Shown here one piece after another: positions 1 through 11,526 of a stretch of 64,000 nucleotides of DNA. The translations under genes were made by a program, and so were the position numbers. Within the stretch, counting starts at the first letter, position 1. Each line of letters begins with the position of its first letter. Source of the stretch: Arctopsyche grandis (lineage: Eukaryota > Arthropoda > Insecta > Trichoptera > Hydropsychidae); NCBI RefSeq assembly GCF_051622035.1, contig NC_135364.1, positions 992,001 through 1,056,000 of the forward strand. The letters are read 5' to 3'. The notes beneath the pieces are model-generated. The model ran no database searches. It saw nothing but the letters and a program-made list of their open reading frames with translations, and was not told the origin of the DNA.

Positions 1-159
1 AGTGGTGCACCAAATGACGAGAGATTTGTAACGCAATTCCAGTTATATCGACAACCCTTCCTTGTTTGCAAATTTGGCTAGGCCGATTTTGTTGATTGTT
101 GCCCGCATACATATGCTTGATTACTATCTGCGTAACTGCATTGCATAATGTGTTTATAA

Positions 160-325
160 CTTTGTATTTTTTAAATATTTTTATCTGAACCGGAAGTATT
201 ACTTTCATCGATGTTTTTCTCAGAAACCTTTTGATTTATTGAACTTAAATTTCATATCTAGTTTTTATTTAATAACTTAATACGCCAACACCCATGCCAT
301 GATATGTCATCGGTTGCAACACTAG
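160..325 (+). mobile_element. 3' end of a Helitron, CCGGAAGT family
   Basis: It contains GAACCGGAAGTATTACTTTC and ends with a near-palindrome around CATGATATGTCATCGG followed by TTGCAACACTAG and host T at 326. Other copies in the window share this terminus. The upstream extent is uncertain. Confidence 0.55.
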
Positions 326-1015
326 TATAATAATATAATAATAAAAAAAAGTACTAGCACTTTAATTTTGCATTACGTTAAGTATACACATATGGATACA
401 TTAAAAGCGGGTGGGTCTCTCCCGAGATGTCCTTGTAAATTTAAAATCTAATTAGAAAATGTTGAGTGGGGAGGTAGGTAGGTAGGTAGGTTGTTGGTGG
501 GTTTTTTTCGTCGGTAGGTATATTTAATTTAGCCGGTTTTTCCAGATGGCTGCCGGAAAAGCGGGCGGACGGACACGCGGGGACGACGGACTCGGAGGAG
601 CATCTCCACGGCGAGGCGCGTCGTAAATATTAATTTGGACCAATTTAACCTGTCGGCGCTGGCCGACCCATCGCGCTGCTCAGACCATAACCGCTGGTTT
701 AATTTGAATTTATGGCGGGACACACAAAGGGGATATTAACTGGCTGCCAGATAGAGAGAGAGAAAATGCGGTTGCGCTCTCGCCGCGAAAGCTCGCCAAA
801 ACGACCCGAACGAGAGTTCAAACATGATGCACCGACGTAATGCGAATAGTGTCAGCATCTGGGTTTCACCAATTCCCTCTTTTATTTTATACCTATATAT
901 TATCTATTATACTAATGTCACGATAGTTTGAATTTAATACGAATAGTGAAAACCTAAATAAGCGCATAAAATTGTAAATAAGTTTTTCAGCTCTTTTTCC
1001 TGGGTTTGCTACAAA

Positions 1016-1922
1016 TAAGGCTTCCAATCCCGGGATCCCGGGATCCTGGTGTTTTCTGGTACCGTGAATCCCGGTGCTGAAACTAGTCTGAATACCGGGA
1101 TTACGTTGCTGGAAAAATTTCTTTAAAAATATTATTTTTACAAAAATAATAAGGAAAAATCATAAAAAAACATTATATAATGTTTTCTCTGGCCCATTTT
1201 GACGCCGGCTTGCGAAAAATACTACATACAATAAAATAGGTGTGATTTTTTCTCTTAGAAAAGTCAAAAATGTTGTGACAACGATTCTTTCCACGCCCTG
1301 AACATATTTAGCTGAAAATTTATATTTGTATTATTTTTGTACTAACATAGAGTTGACAAGGTTTTGGTCGGAATTCGTAAGCCGGAAGTAAAACTTTAGT
1401 TTTCCTACATTTGTGTTCAATTTGTATTGAAAACGCTCATAGCCGGTATGTGTAAACGTGTATACATATACATACATATGTATGTTCAATTATCGAATTT
1501 TGTTTTTTATCCTTCTTATATTTCTCAAATACATATGTAGATAAAGTCGTAGGTTGGTCACAACTAAATTTTTTACATAAAGTAAATGTAATTGAAGTTT
1601 TTTTTATATTAGGTGGATTGTTTCGATGAATAATTACTAGACGGTACAAACTATTTGTAAAAAACTTATGGATGCGAACCGAAAATTTAAAGAATGTAGC
1701 CAAACTCTCAAAATTAGTATGCCAATATGGGAGTATATTTTGCGTGAAACATCGGTAGAGTTTGCAAAATGCAATTGAACGTTTTTGAAATATGAAAACA
1801 TGCAATTGAACTTTTTTTCTTATACATTTGAAATTCCAGTGCTAGCACCGGGATCCCGGGATCGAAAATTCCCAGCACCGCAATCCCGGTGCTGAAGTAA
1901 CCTTCCGGGATTGGAAGCACTA
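1016..1922. mobile_element. hAT-like element with GC-rich terminal inverted repeats
   Basis: The ends read TAAGGCTTCCAATCCCGGGA (1016) and, from the other side, TAGTGCTTCCAATCCCGGAA (1922). Just inside are repeated CCCGGGATC and AGCACCGG motifs. The TAGTG start is hAT-like, but the expected 8-bp target copies (GCTACAAA and TTTGCAAA) match only partly. No transposase is recognised. Confidence 0.45.
1200..1640 (+). repeat. CCGGAAGT-family fragment inside a hAT-like element
   Basis: TCAAAAATGTTGTGAC, GTTTTGGTCGGAATTCGTAA and GCCGGAAGTA occur in the same order as at 38.0-38.4 kb. This places a Helitron fragment within the inverted-repeat element 1016-1922. Confidence 0.5.
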
Positions 1923-2129
1923 TTTGCAAACCACACGGCTGCATGCTCATTTCGATTGAATTTTGACTGTTTGAATTTCAGCATGTACGAAAGGCGAGAT
2001 ATTCATGGCGTTGCGCAGATGACATTTCGATGTATGTACATTGATGATTGACAATTCTTAAAATTGAGTTGGATCTTTCTGGCAAGTTTAAAATGGCAAA
2101 AGCCGAGACAAAAGTATGAAATGAGCATG

Positions 2130-2320
2130 CAGCCACATGGTCTATTATGCTGTACATTAACATTAGATTAATATAATACTATGATTACTAACAAAATTAA
2201 ATTAAAATTGTAAAATAGAAAATTATCAGTAGATCAGTAGCTATTAAAATAGATATAAGATGTATTGTGAAGATAATTTCGTAATAATAAAAAGCATTTC
2301 AAAATCAAAATCAAATAAGC
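2130..2320 (+). repeat. Dispersed repeat R (retroelement-like 3' end)
   Basis: It contains GATCAGTAGCTATTAAAATA then GTAATAATAAAAAGCATTT and A-rich sequence. The same block is at 4600-5050 (minus), 25738-26118 (minus), 51560-51965 (plus) and 52010-52085 (plus). The A-rich end and AATAAA suggest a retroposed 3' end. Confidence 0.55.
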
Positions 2321-3239
2321 GCATAGGAGTTGAAGATTGCATAACAGCATAAGATACATAAGACATTGAAAACGAGACAATACAATTTTTTTTGTCATTT
2401 TAAAAAAATTACATCTTCGTTATATTTTTTTAATTATAATATTTATAACAATATAAAGTTACAAACAATATGCAAATAGAATGAAACAACCGAAATTAGA
2501 TGTTTTGCCTTATTGAAAATGAATCAACGAATATTAACGAACGCATCAATTATTAAGCGGATTTTATTTTACAATTCTCTTAATATTCATCAAGTAAATA
2601 TATACATATATATATATAATAGTCAGAACTGCATCCAAATATTGTCGTCCTTGAAAAAATTTAAAACTAAACTGTACATAGATCGTGCTCCTGAATTCAA
2701 ACCTCCTTTGACTCATCAATGATGACTGATGAGTATTCGAGACTAAATTAGAAGCACAACATGACTCGAAAATTTTCGATCGGCCGAATTTTAACCGGTA
2801 TTTTTTCAGACGTGGGCGCAAGAAAAAAATTGAAAATTGTGAGCAAGTCATCCGTGATTCGTTTAACTGACAGTGCCCCATCATCCGACCCTTTGTTCTT
2901 GTGACTGTGATGTATTGAGGGGTACAATGGGTGCCATCGGAGAAGATTGATTTTACCACCGCGCAAATATTTCAACACTAGAAAAACTATACGTTCTCGT
3001 GTCAAAATTAAATTTTATAAGCCTACGTGGTGTTTTATATTTATCATGATTTATTTGCCGAGTCGAGATTCTGGGGGGGAAACGTTCGCGTGGGCGTTTT
3101 CTTATACAAGAGCAATCAATCAGTGCGCGAAAGTACTGGACATGACGGCTCGAAAGAGAGTAATGATATTTCAATCAGCGTTCGAGCTCAAACATTTTTT
3201 GGCACCTAGCATCCTCAAATTTGAGATCTCAATGTAAAT

Positions 3240-3821
3240 AATAATCGACGCATATTTATCTGTCATAGAAAAGAGTTTTTTTCATTATTATAAATTATCG
3301 TTTTGCAGATAATTTAATTCAAAAACTTATAAAAAGAGGACGCCTATGTACATATGTATAAGACGAGGTATCATTTCTGGTCAAATATTAACGTCATGTC
3401 GATAAGAATTTCAGTAACCGATACTAAGTTTCAGTTCAATAGGACTAACGGTAAATCCCCAAAATACACAGACCCACAGACACACACATTTTTTCTAGAT
3501 CATGAAAACGTAATCAGTAATCGATTCTGAGTCTGAATCAGTCAAAATCTCGAGTTCGAATTTTCGCATGATCATAAAACTTCATCTATTGTTACTACGT
3601 ACATATGTAGATAAAGTAAAAATGGCAAAGTTTGAAAACGATCGGATAATAACACAAACTTCGTTACACGACAAAATCGATTCTGAACTAAGAAGAGATT
3701 AGTAAAAATTCGACCACTTACGGATCGAACACAGAACCGACACATTTCTTTTAATTTTTTTTATTTAATAACTTAATATGCCACCACCCATGCGATGATA
3801 TGTCATCCGGTACAACACTAG
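3240..3821 (+). mobile_element. Rearranged Helitron fragments ending in a hairpin-CTAG terminus
   Basis: The right end has hairpin GATGATATGTCATC (3794-3807) and CTAG at 3818-3821 before T, the same terminus as at 325. Its left half (about 3300-3620) is the reverse complement of the 37.25-37.56 kb element, so pieces of opposite orientation are joined here. Confidence 0.5.
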
Positions 3822-4599
3822 TATTTATATAATAGCATCGAATATATGTTTCGAATGTGTACATGTGTGTGTATGTCGCGTATGGCGCAAAATAATAATG
3901 TCAAATTCGCGCGCGCTGACATTTGCTACCGTCGAAATTTATTGTGACTCGGATTAAAGTTATTCGAAACTGTCAGCTGTAATCTCCAATTTGTATGTCA
4001 TTTCAGTTTTAATTAATTCGCCGACGTTTTTGCAATAAATTAAGCGACATGACCTGCACACACACGCTCGCAAAGTACCCGAACACAATGGCCGATAATG
4101 GATAAGTGTGAATTTTAACCGTTTTCCCGTCACCGGACAGTTGGCTGTGAATTTTTTATATGCAATTATCACCACGATGGTACGTGTGCGAGTGCCTTAA
4201 CGTTGATCTCGATGCGAATATAATTTGTTTTGCATTTTTAAAACATTAAATAAGATTAACTGAAGTACGGCCGTGTTGAATTTTAAGTCGTATGCGCTTA
4301 TACATATCTGTCATGATCGTGTGATGATTGCATTAAAACTGTGTATTTGGAGTTCTGTGTGGTTGGTTAGTTTTGAGTTTTAACTAACTGTTATATTATA
4401 TAATGCGTCGTTAACTTGTCATTTTCAACGGTTTAATAATATCCCATTTCTTAGCTTCACAATAACCAACACATTTGAGCGTGGAATAATTGCTCATTGT
4501 TTCACATTTTTAATTATTCACAATTAAACGCATCGATGTCACGGTTTTCATGCAAATTTATGATAAATAAAATATTTAGTTCACCAATATTGAAAATAT

Positions 4600-5055
4600 A
4601 GTGTTCTTATTTGAGCTATTAACTCTAAATTTAATTTTTATATGCTTTTTATTATTACGAATTTATGTTCACAATACATCTATTTTAATAGCTACTGATC
4701 TACTGATCAATTTTAATTTAATTTTGTTAGTAATCATAGTATTATATTATTCAAATTTCAATGTACAGCATAATAGGAAAAAGAGTTAATTGAGTTAACT
4801 CAATTAAACAGTGGTAAAAGTTACTTTTTTCAACATGTCCCCTAATTCAGTTTGCCAGAAATATCTTCAAAAATGTCTCTAAATATGGTGTAGTAAAATC
4901 GATAGTTACGAAAAAATATCATAGTTAATAACTCAATGACAGAAAAGTCAGAGATAATGTTTAATACATTTAGAGTTAATAAGAATGTAAAATAGGTTTT
5001 TGAACTCTTTTTCCTATTATGCTGTACATTGACATTTGAACAGCATAATAGGAAT
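4600..5055 (-). repeat. Dispersed repeat R, with a 13-bp inverted repeat at its edge
   Basis: It aligns to the 2.2-kb copy in opposite orientation. At 5015-5055, CCTATTATGCTGT and ACAGCATAATAGG are exact inverse copies about 14 bp apart. Confidence 0.5.
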
Positions 5056-5059
5056 GGTC

Positions 5060-5290
5060 GATAGAAAGCCGCGTTTGATTAACTAGCTATCATCACTTCA
5101 ATCTGACATAAGATTCAGATATAATTTTTAATTATAATACTCCGCTTCATCTCAGAGAAATTAACTTACTTCAATGATAGCTAGACCCCGTATGTCAATA
5201 AATATCAAAGCAAACTAAATAGTGGAAGTGGGTCAAAATCAAATCAAAATTTTTTGACGGGCCGAAATTTTATGGAACTAACAGAATGAA
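5060..5290 (+). repeat. Dispersed repeat with TAGAAAGCCGCGTTTG motif
   Basis: TAGAAAGCCGCGTTTG and the following TAGCTATCATC recur at 11460-11520, where a SINE interrupts the repeat. The later AATATCAAAG block recurs at about 12100. Confidence 0.4.
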
Positions 5291-6110
5291 GCCAATAAAA
5301 TGCTTGTAAGACTGTTGCTGTTGCTGTTTATTACCTGTATTGAAATGTTGTTATTACCTGTATTGGAATGAGACAATCCAGATTTATTTTTACAAGGATT
5401 TTATTGGCTTAACTTCGCCAATCGGTCTGACAAAATTCCTACATTCTTCCGATCGCTTTGAAACTTTGCTATTTTGCGAGGTTTAGCCGCCGATAGAGAT
5501 TATAATTGCTTTTGCTAATTCGACGGAGAAATATAATCGTAATAAACACGTTTAAGAATCCAAAAATTTTGGAGACGGTGACAGCTAACCCTTTGCCACT
5601 AGCCTGTAGCCTTATATGTTTGACTTTCCACCCCCCACTCGTTTTGTCAGATTTTAATTGTTTAAACACCTATAATTTTATCTTTTTCACACTATATCTT
5701 ATTGGAGTGTAAATCTCTATAGTTTAAGTAGAGCAAACATACAGAAAATGTACCATGTCGTAACATTAGCGTTCATAAGCGCCGCTTTGCGGTTGTTTTT
5801 AAAAGCTTCCGCTTGACATATCAGAATATATTCAAGTTTTTCATCTTGAATATATCCTTTTGAAGAATTGACGTTTGCGCCTTATGAAAAGTTTTTGGAT
5901 GTTATAGAGGATTTTAAAAGAATAAGAAATGATGATGGATGGTTTTCGTGACAGATTTCGATAGGGAGCTTGAAACAGGCCCGGTAACTAAAGGGTTAAG
6001 CAACAACAGACACAGACAATGGCACTTTCAACAAATAAACATAAATATTTGAACGTTTTTATTGTATGCTAATAGTGGGGTCGTAAATCTCGCCGATCAC
6101 TCCAGAGGAG
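5290..6110. other. Non-coding stretch with Helitron-like remnants
   Basis: 5390-5720 contains CTTCCGATCG, TTAATTGTTTAAACACCTAT and related phrases of the 9.47/12.46-kb repeat. Beyond that, TGAATATATCC/ATATATTCA forms a short inverted repeat near 5826-5855. No gene is seen. Confidence 0.35.
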
Positions 6111-6597
6111 GGTGGGGTTGGACATTTTAATAAATATATTGAGGTGTGTTGTCGTCTGTCCAATAAAACTGGTTATTAGGACCCACCGGAGTGCTTCTAC
6201 TATGAATGCACAAGGCGATGACACAAACACGTACTATAAATATATTTTTAAACCGTCGACGAATATATTCGTCTTCCTGTCGCCGCACAATGGAGGGTTA
6301 AATGAACAAAGGCCCGATTAAACCACATCGTTAAATTTAAATAAGAAATTTAAATTATTTAAAGTATCACATCTCACTAGTGGCCATGTTGGTGAACGGT
6401 CAAAACATCGCAAAAGAATCACTAAATTTTCTAAACGTTCATGAATAAAAATCGCTCCATTTGTAAGGATCGTGTATTGGCTGTAACTTTTGTGCAAATT
6501 TTCCAAGGAGCAGAAGTAGGTTTTTATAGATAAATTGAACGACCTCTGCTGACAAGGATATGTGGATGGCCACCTTTACTGACTAATGGTCAAGAAA

Positions 6598-6790
6598 CCA
6601 GCAGCATAGATCAGCTGTTAGCGTTTTATTTTTTTAATTGAGTGCTCACGGGCTCGATCCCTGGCCCGGTGCTGCTGGTCAGACTCCAGGTAGATCATTT
6701 CCTACCAGAGTTTCCCAATTTATCTGATTTCATTGAAAGGGTTCCAACAAATTGGTAACCTTGTTCTATTTCTCACAAAATTCGATTTCA
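6598..6790 (+). mobile_element. tRNA-derived SINE, family A (degenerate)
   Basis: Head AGCAGCATAGATCA, then a B-box-like GGGCTCGATCCC. The family's body follows: GCTGCTGGTCAG, ACTCCAGGTAGATC, TATCTGATTTCATTGAAA. Confidence 0.6.
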
Positions 6791-6884
6791 GCATCTCGAA
6801 TTTGCTGATTTACAAAATATTACAAAAATGTTTATCAAATTTATCCATAGATCTCTCTGATGCTCTTTACAATTGCTCTATGAA

Positions 6885-7018
6885 AGTGTCGTTTTGAGAC
6901 GACGCATTCCACCGTGTGCCATGCATGCGTGCCATGAATGTCACATTTTTTCTATATGTTTCAAACTATCTAAAAAAAACCCACGTGCCACATTCATCGC
7001 TGTGTGATTTCGACCTAT
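6885..7018. mobile_element. Decayed Harbinger-type MITE
   Basis: The right half (CCACGTGCCACATTCATCGC then TGTGTGATTTCGACCTA) matches the inverted terminus of the intact MITE at 45159-45347. The left terminus is too degraded to define. Confidence 0.4.
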
Positions 7019-7033
7019 AGGTTGCCAATTTTA

Positions 7034-7560
7034 TTTATTTATTTATAGTTAGTTTTGGACCATTGTGGCATTACAGGAAGAACCTAATGCGCCACAATGA
7101 CCTACATTTGATAAAGAAACATAAGTAAAATACATAAAATAAATAGCAAAAATGCGAAGGCAGAAAAACATGATAAAATGAAATACAAAAAAAAATAAAA
7201 AACAAAAGAAAAAAAAATAAACAAAGGTGTAAAAATCAAATAAATAAAATCCTCAAATCCTACTCTTAGTTTCACAATGAACAAAAGAATAAAAAAAATA
7301 GTAAAACAAAATAAAAAAAAAACACAGCGAGGCCCGAATGGAAGAGACTATCACATTCAAATTAAGAAAATAATGTTGAGCGCAGGTTACCAGATAAATA
7401 TGCTAAAATAATATCCGATAATCTACGCTCACTCAGGTGGAAAATATCGCATTCAGGCACGGCAGCAACGATTTCATTAAGAAGTCAAATAGCTCTTGGA
7501 ATAGGAGCCATTCGAAAAAGAACTGTGCGAGCAGGAGGTACAATCATCAAATGATGATTT
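7034..7560 (-). mobile_element. 3' end of a 5'-truncated LINE with terminal hairpin
   Basis: On the minus strand, remnants of the ORF2 C-terminus (VAAVPECDIFHLSERRLSDI, after a stop-interrupted RMAPIPRAI) lie at about 7545-7395. A very A/T-rich 3' UTR follows, then hairpin 7061-7099 (9-bp stem CATTGTGGC/GCCACAATG, 21-nt loop), and a (TAAA)n tail at 7049-7034. The C-terminal pattern (R, LN, D-I-F) parallels that of the RT fragment at 32 kb. Confidence 0.6.
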
Positions 7561-7660
7561 TGATGGAACCAATGCAGCAATCGACCTTGGGTCACATATA
7601 TCCAAGTTCTGGCAGCATCACCGGGCTAAGGAATGAATCCACGACCCCTCAATTGGAACT
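7560..7660 (-). mobile_element. SINE family A fragment
   Basis: Read on the minus strand it has the B-box region, GGTGATGCTGCCAGAACTTG, then GTGACCCAAGGTCGATTG and GGTTCCATC. It is strongly degenerate. Confidence 0.4.
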
Positions 7661-8250
7661 AATGTATCGTAGTGAATTTACGTAACCATGACTTCCGTAT
7701 ACCTTTACAACATTGAACCAAACTTAATCAAACACATACATAGTGCTAAAATTACAATTCGTTTAAATTGTCTACCGAATGGATTTGCCAAGTGTCGGGT
7801 CGTCTAGATTCCACATCAATTTAAATCATCATACCATACCAATCCGAGACTTGATGAAGACAAATCGGCATCATCATCTACATATGTACATATGGTAGCT
7901 ACACAGTTATGCGTCATCCGCGTTTTGGTCGTTGGCCAGGGCCAGGTGAGCCAGAGGTGAAACAGTGAGCCGCTGTCACTATAATGTCCGTTGGGCGTGT
8001 CCATCCGTCCATCAGTGATTGACGTCTTCCGTCAAAAGCCGACGACAGACCAGGCCTGAATTGGGTATTCTGCCCACATACGCCAAAACAAACGAGCCGA
8101 CACTGAACACCCATTAGAATAGTAAACACGACAGGAACCAACCACTGCACTGTAATGGCATTTTAGATATCCTTTGAAGTGTCTGATACACATTTCTAGT
8201 ACAGGTGCTCTTAGACAGTGGTCCGCGGACCGCTTATGGCCCATAAGTTA
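7660..8250. other. Non-coding stretch, nothing recognised
   Basis: I see no coding pattern with family resemblance and no clear repeat boundaries. Frames here are short and overlap on both strands. Confidence 0.3.
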
Positions 8251-8252
8251 TG

Positions 8253-9066
8253 GGGTAAAAGTCGGAATTCTCGACAGGGGGACCCTCTAGGCTCGGTCGA
8301 CGCGCTCCTTCCTATCATTGGTTGCTCTTTGCAACTACTCTAGTATTGCCGTGCCCTGAATTAACTCGACTTTTACCTGATGAAATACTCCGACATATAC
8401 TGCCTGTTTCTCATATAATTTCTGACGGTTAGGCAGCGTACGGAAATATTCCACATATTGCGAATGGAATATACACGCATTCGTCTGTGGTTGAATACAA
8501 ATTCATCTAAATATGAATCAAAACGGGCACGCGTTGTGCCCAATTGACGCCTCATCTTTCCTTTCACACGCATCCACATATTTTACACATTTTGCGTATG
8601 TATTTCACTATCATTTGGATCCACGAAATTATAACCACTTTTACCGGAGTTCAGAATATTTCCGTACGCTGCCCAACCGTCCAACCATAACTGAGGGGTC
8701 ATGGGTTCATTCTCTAGCCCGGTGCTGCTGCCAGAGCTTGGATATATGTGACCAAAAATCGATTGCTGCAACAGTTCCATCAAAATTGGCAACCTATAGG
8801 GTGAAATAACATTGCGTTGAATGCGGCATGCGATTTTTTATATATATGTAGTTTTAGGTAAAAGTCGGGTTTCTAGACTGCTGTACGCTGCCCAACCGTT
8901 CAAAATTATATGCAAACCAGGCAGTATATGTTGGAGTATTTTATCAGGTAAAAGTTGAGTTCATTCAGGGCACGGCGATACTAAAGTACTTGCAAAGAGC
9001 AACCAATGACAAAGCCTCGCTTCCGAGCCTAGAGGGCCCGCCCTGTCGAGAATTCCGACTTTTGCC
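8253..9066. mobile_element. Inverted pair of short GGTAAAAGTCGG MITEs
   Basis: 8253-8453 and 8866-9066 are inverted copies of about 200 bp. Each includes a unit flanked by GGTAAAAGTCGGAATTC and GACTTTTACC, and CAGCGTACGG/GTACGCTGCCCAACCG phrases. The CGTACGCTGCC phrase occurs a third time near 8670. A SINE A fragment (about 8692-8800) lies between the arms. Confidence 0.5.
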
Positions 9067-9132
9067 GTTTATGGACCCTTGGAAAGATTTTGGGAGGTTG
9101 ATGATCACTCGTCTTCTTATTTTATATCTGAT

Positions 9133-10111
9133 CAGTGCCGGTTTTAGGAGGGGCTGGATCAGATGGCGCCCAAAGGCGCCGAGTAAGTTAGGGCGCCGCT
9201 CGATGCGCCAAGGGCGCTTTAAAATTTAAAATTAGAGCACCAAAGGATGTTTTTAAAACAGCATAATTTAGAAGTATTATATCCGAACTTTTGGGTTGCT
9301 ATGCGAATTTTGATGACACTACCTGAAACTGTAGCAAGTGGTGAACGTAGTTTTCCGTAACGGTAATTAATTAAAACTTATCTTCGGTCTGCATTGTCAC
9401 AAAATAGACTTTCCAATTTTGGAAATCTATCTATTGAAGATGATATCGCTGAAAATCTTGATTTTTACATACCTCCTTTACGTTTCACATGGCTTTCGTG
9501 TCAGTGGTGATTTTTATCTCTTATCCGATCGTTTTCATACTTTGCCATATTGCTCATTTTGGTCATCAATATACGTAAATGTATCGTCTGCCATTACGTT
9601 GGAGATAAAATATCGTATACAATGCGTAACAAATATCCAGAATCTCGGATACGGTGACGTTTATGACGGTACGTAAGGCTACCATAATCTATCTTCAACC
9701 TTTTCGCCTTGATATGCTATTTCAGATTTTAATTGTTTAAACGCCTTTAATTCACTCTATATTTTATAAAATTTGCTCTATAGGTTCTCGTTATCTCTAA
9801 TATTTAAATATTTATAGTTTTAACTCTCATATGTATATATAAATTTCAAATTTGGCGTCTAGCTTCATGTAATGTAATACACGATATATATTGATTTTTG
9901 GCCAAATATGTCATTCAGCTTGAAATATAATTTTATTTATTTCTTTATTTGTCTATTTTAACTTCACCGGGGGTTGGGAAATCTTGTTAATCACTTTTTT
10001 GCCGGTTCCAAGCCTGGAAAAAGGAGGTTGGTAACCTGTTTTGTATAATTTGTTACTAGGGGCGCTTAGAAAAATTGCCCGAGTGCGCCATAGAGTGTAA
10101 GGCCGGCACTG
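9133..10111 (+). mobile_element. hAT transposon remnant with broken transposase C-terminus
   Basis: The ends are CAGTGCCGG (9133) and CCGGCACTG (10111). They are flanked by 8-bp copies TATCTGAT (9125-9132) and TATCTGAC (10112-10119), differing at one base. From about 9271 the plus strand encodes the hAT dimerisation region (YPNFWVAMRILMTLPETVAS then GERSF, a frame break with stops, then LIKTYLRSALSQNRLSNF and LSIEDDIAENLDF). Family knowledge: this C-terminal region holds the catalytic Glu and the dimer interface. The N-terminal BED and RNase H parts are missing. At about 9467 another repeat has inserted. Confidence 0.8.
9467..9918. repeat. Dispersed repeat F3 nested in the hAT element
   Basis: It is almost identical to 12457-12893 from CCTTTACGTTTCACATGGCT to GATATATATTGATTTTTGG. 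Shorter, more diverged relatives occur at 5.4, 14.7, 16.6, 23.5, 31.4/33.0, 49.7, 54.6 and 59.9 kb. The 33.0-kb relative ends in a Helitron-type terminus, so F3 may be a Helitron segment. Confidence 0.6.
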
Positions 10112-10137
10112 TATCTGACTTATATCTTCTAATTCTA

Positions 10138-10300
10138 AGCCAGTGGCGTAGACTAGTGGTTAGCATATTATGCTTTCGAAGAAAATGGTCACGAGTTCGA
10201 GTCCCACTAGAGTCCCGCTGCTGGCCACACCTTGGTTTGTGACTCCAGGTCGATCGTTTCTTATCAGAGTTTGTCAATTTTTAAAATTGTCCTACGTCAT
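10138..10300 (+). mobile_element. tRNA-derived SINE, family A
   Basis: An A-box region (GTAGACTAGTGGTTAGCATA) and B box (GAGTTCGAGTCCC) are present. The family body follows: GCTGCTGGCC, GTGACTCCAGGTCGATCGTT, TCTTATCAGAGTTTGTCAAT. It is truncated at the 3' side. It lies just after the hAT element's target duplication. Confidence 0.7.
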
Positions 10301-10847
10301 ATTCATTCTAAGCAATTTAATGTCAGTATAAATGTTTATTTAGTAATTTGATTTCTTTGTTTGATTTGCAAAAGTTTAGAATTCCTGATATAGTCATATA
10401 TGTACATACATATACATTATGTAAGTTCCCGTTCCGACTTTTGGCAATGTCTGTTTCGCGGACATCGGATACCGCAGATCAATCAGATCGATCAGCGTCC
10501 GACGTTTGGCGATACAAAGTTACAAAATGGCCTCAATAAATCATGTCGGTGCAGATTAATCGTCCAAAGCCTGAGCTTATAAGCTCAAGCTTAGCACAAT
10601 AGCGACCTGACTCTCATCCATCATTGGCCGTATTGTGACGTCGTACTACACGCCACGAAAATACCTCGGATCGGGGTGTTTTCAAACTCACCCCCTTCAC
10701 ATCGTATATTAGCTATAGATAAAAAAAATCTGATTTGAATACTTTCACCGATCCCATACATAATATGTACGTTGGATTTGTAACGTGAAATTTACTCACC
10801 ATTACAACAATAACTTACCAAAGGCATTCAAAGTAAGTGACCAATTA
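10301..10847. other. Non-coding stretch, nothing firm
   Basis: There are two overlapping short frames without recognisable domains and a TACATACATATACATT-type simple motif near 10400. I see no gene or element boundary. Confidence 0.3.
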
Positions 10848-11306
10848 AACATAATAATTTCGAAAGAGACTTTGCATATATGTAACCTTGGTTGGTTGGT
10901 TCGTAGACAACACATTCGATTTATTTATTTTTCGATTCATAGGCGCTGATTCGATTTTTCTCGATTCAACGGATTCGAAGTCCCTGGGGGAGAAGGCTCT
11001 GGGGGCGAAAGCGCTGGGGGCGAAGCCCTAGTGGACGAAGCTTCCGGGGGCGAAAGCTCCGGGGGGCGATGGCGCCGGGGGGGCCGCTGGATTCTGGTAT
11101 ACATATAATTTCGAAAGAGACTTAGTATATATGTATGTTTGTTTGTTCGTGACAGTCAATTTAATAAAAAAACCAAATGAGTATTCAAATAAATTTATAT
11201 AAAATAAAACTATTCAAATAAATTTTATAAAATGTTTACTATTAGATTAGTCATGTTTAAGCGGTTTATATTACAAATACCGAGCGAAGCTGGGTAAAAT
11301 CGCTAG
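10848..11306 (+). mobile_element. Non-autonomous Helitron with GC-rich minisatellite (copy 1)
   Basis: The 5' end resembles TCTAATATATAATTTCGAAA (here decayed) followed by GAGACTTTG. The middle carries G-rich tandem units (GGGGGCGAAGG-like) at about 10976-11094. The 3' end is CCGAGCGAAGCTGGGTAAAA followed by TCGCTAG and host T at 11307. No replication or helicase protein is encoded, so it depends on an autonomous partner. Confidence 0.72.
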
Positions 11307-11526
11307 TTAAATATAATTTAGCAATAGATACATTTTAAATTGAGTTTGTCAGTTTTGTTAGTAAATACTTTTATTGTATTCATAATATTACATCGATCGT
11401 ATAAGAAAATGATAATAAAAAAAGTAACTGTTACCATTGTTCTAATTTTTGAAGGGGCGGTAGAAAGCCGCGTTTGGATATCTAGCTGTCATCGCTTAGA
11501 TCTGCCATAATATTTTGATATTTTTA

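Noticed and set aside
2564..3005. Overlapping minus-strand frames of 131 and 85 codons
   Set aside because: Different phases over the same AT-rich DNA, no domain, no splice pattern.
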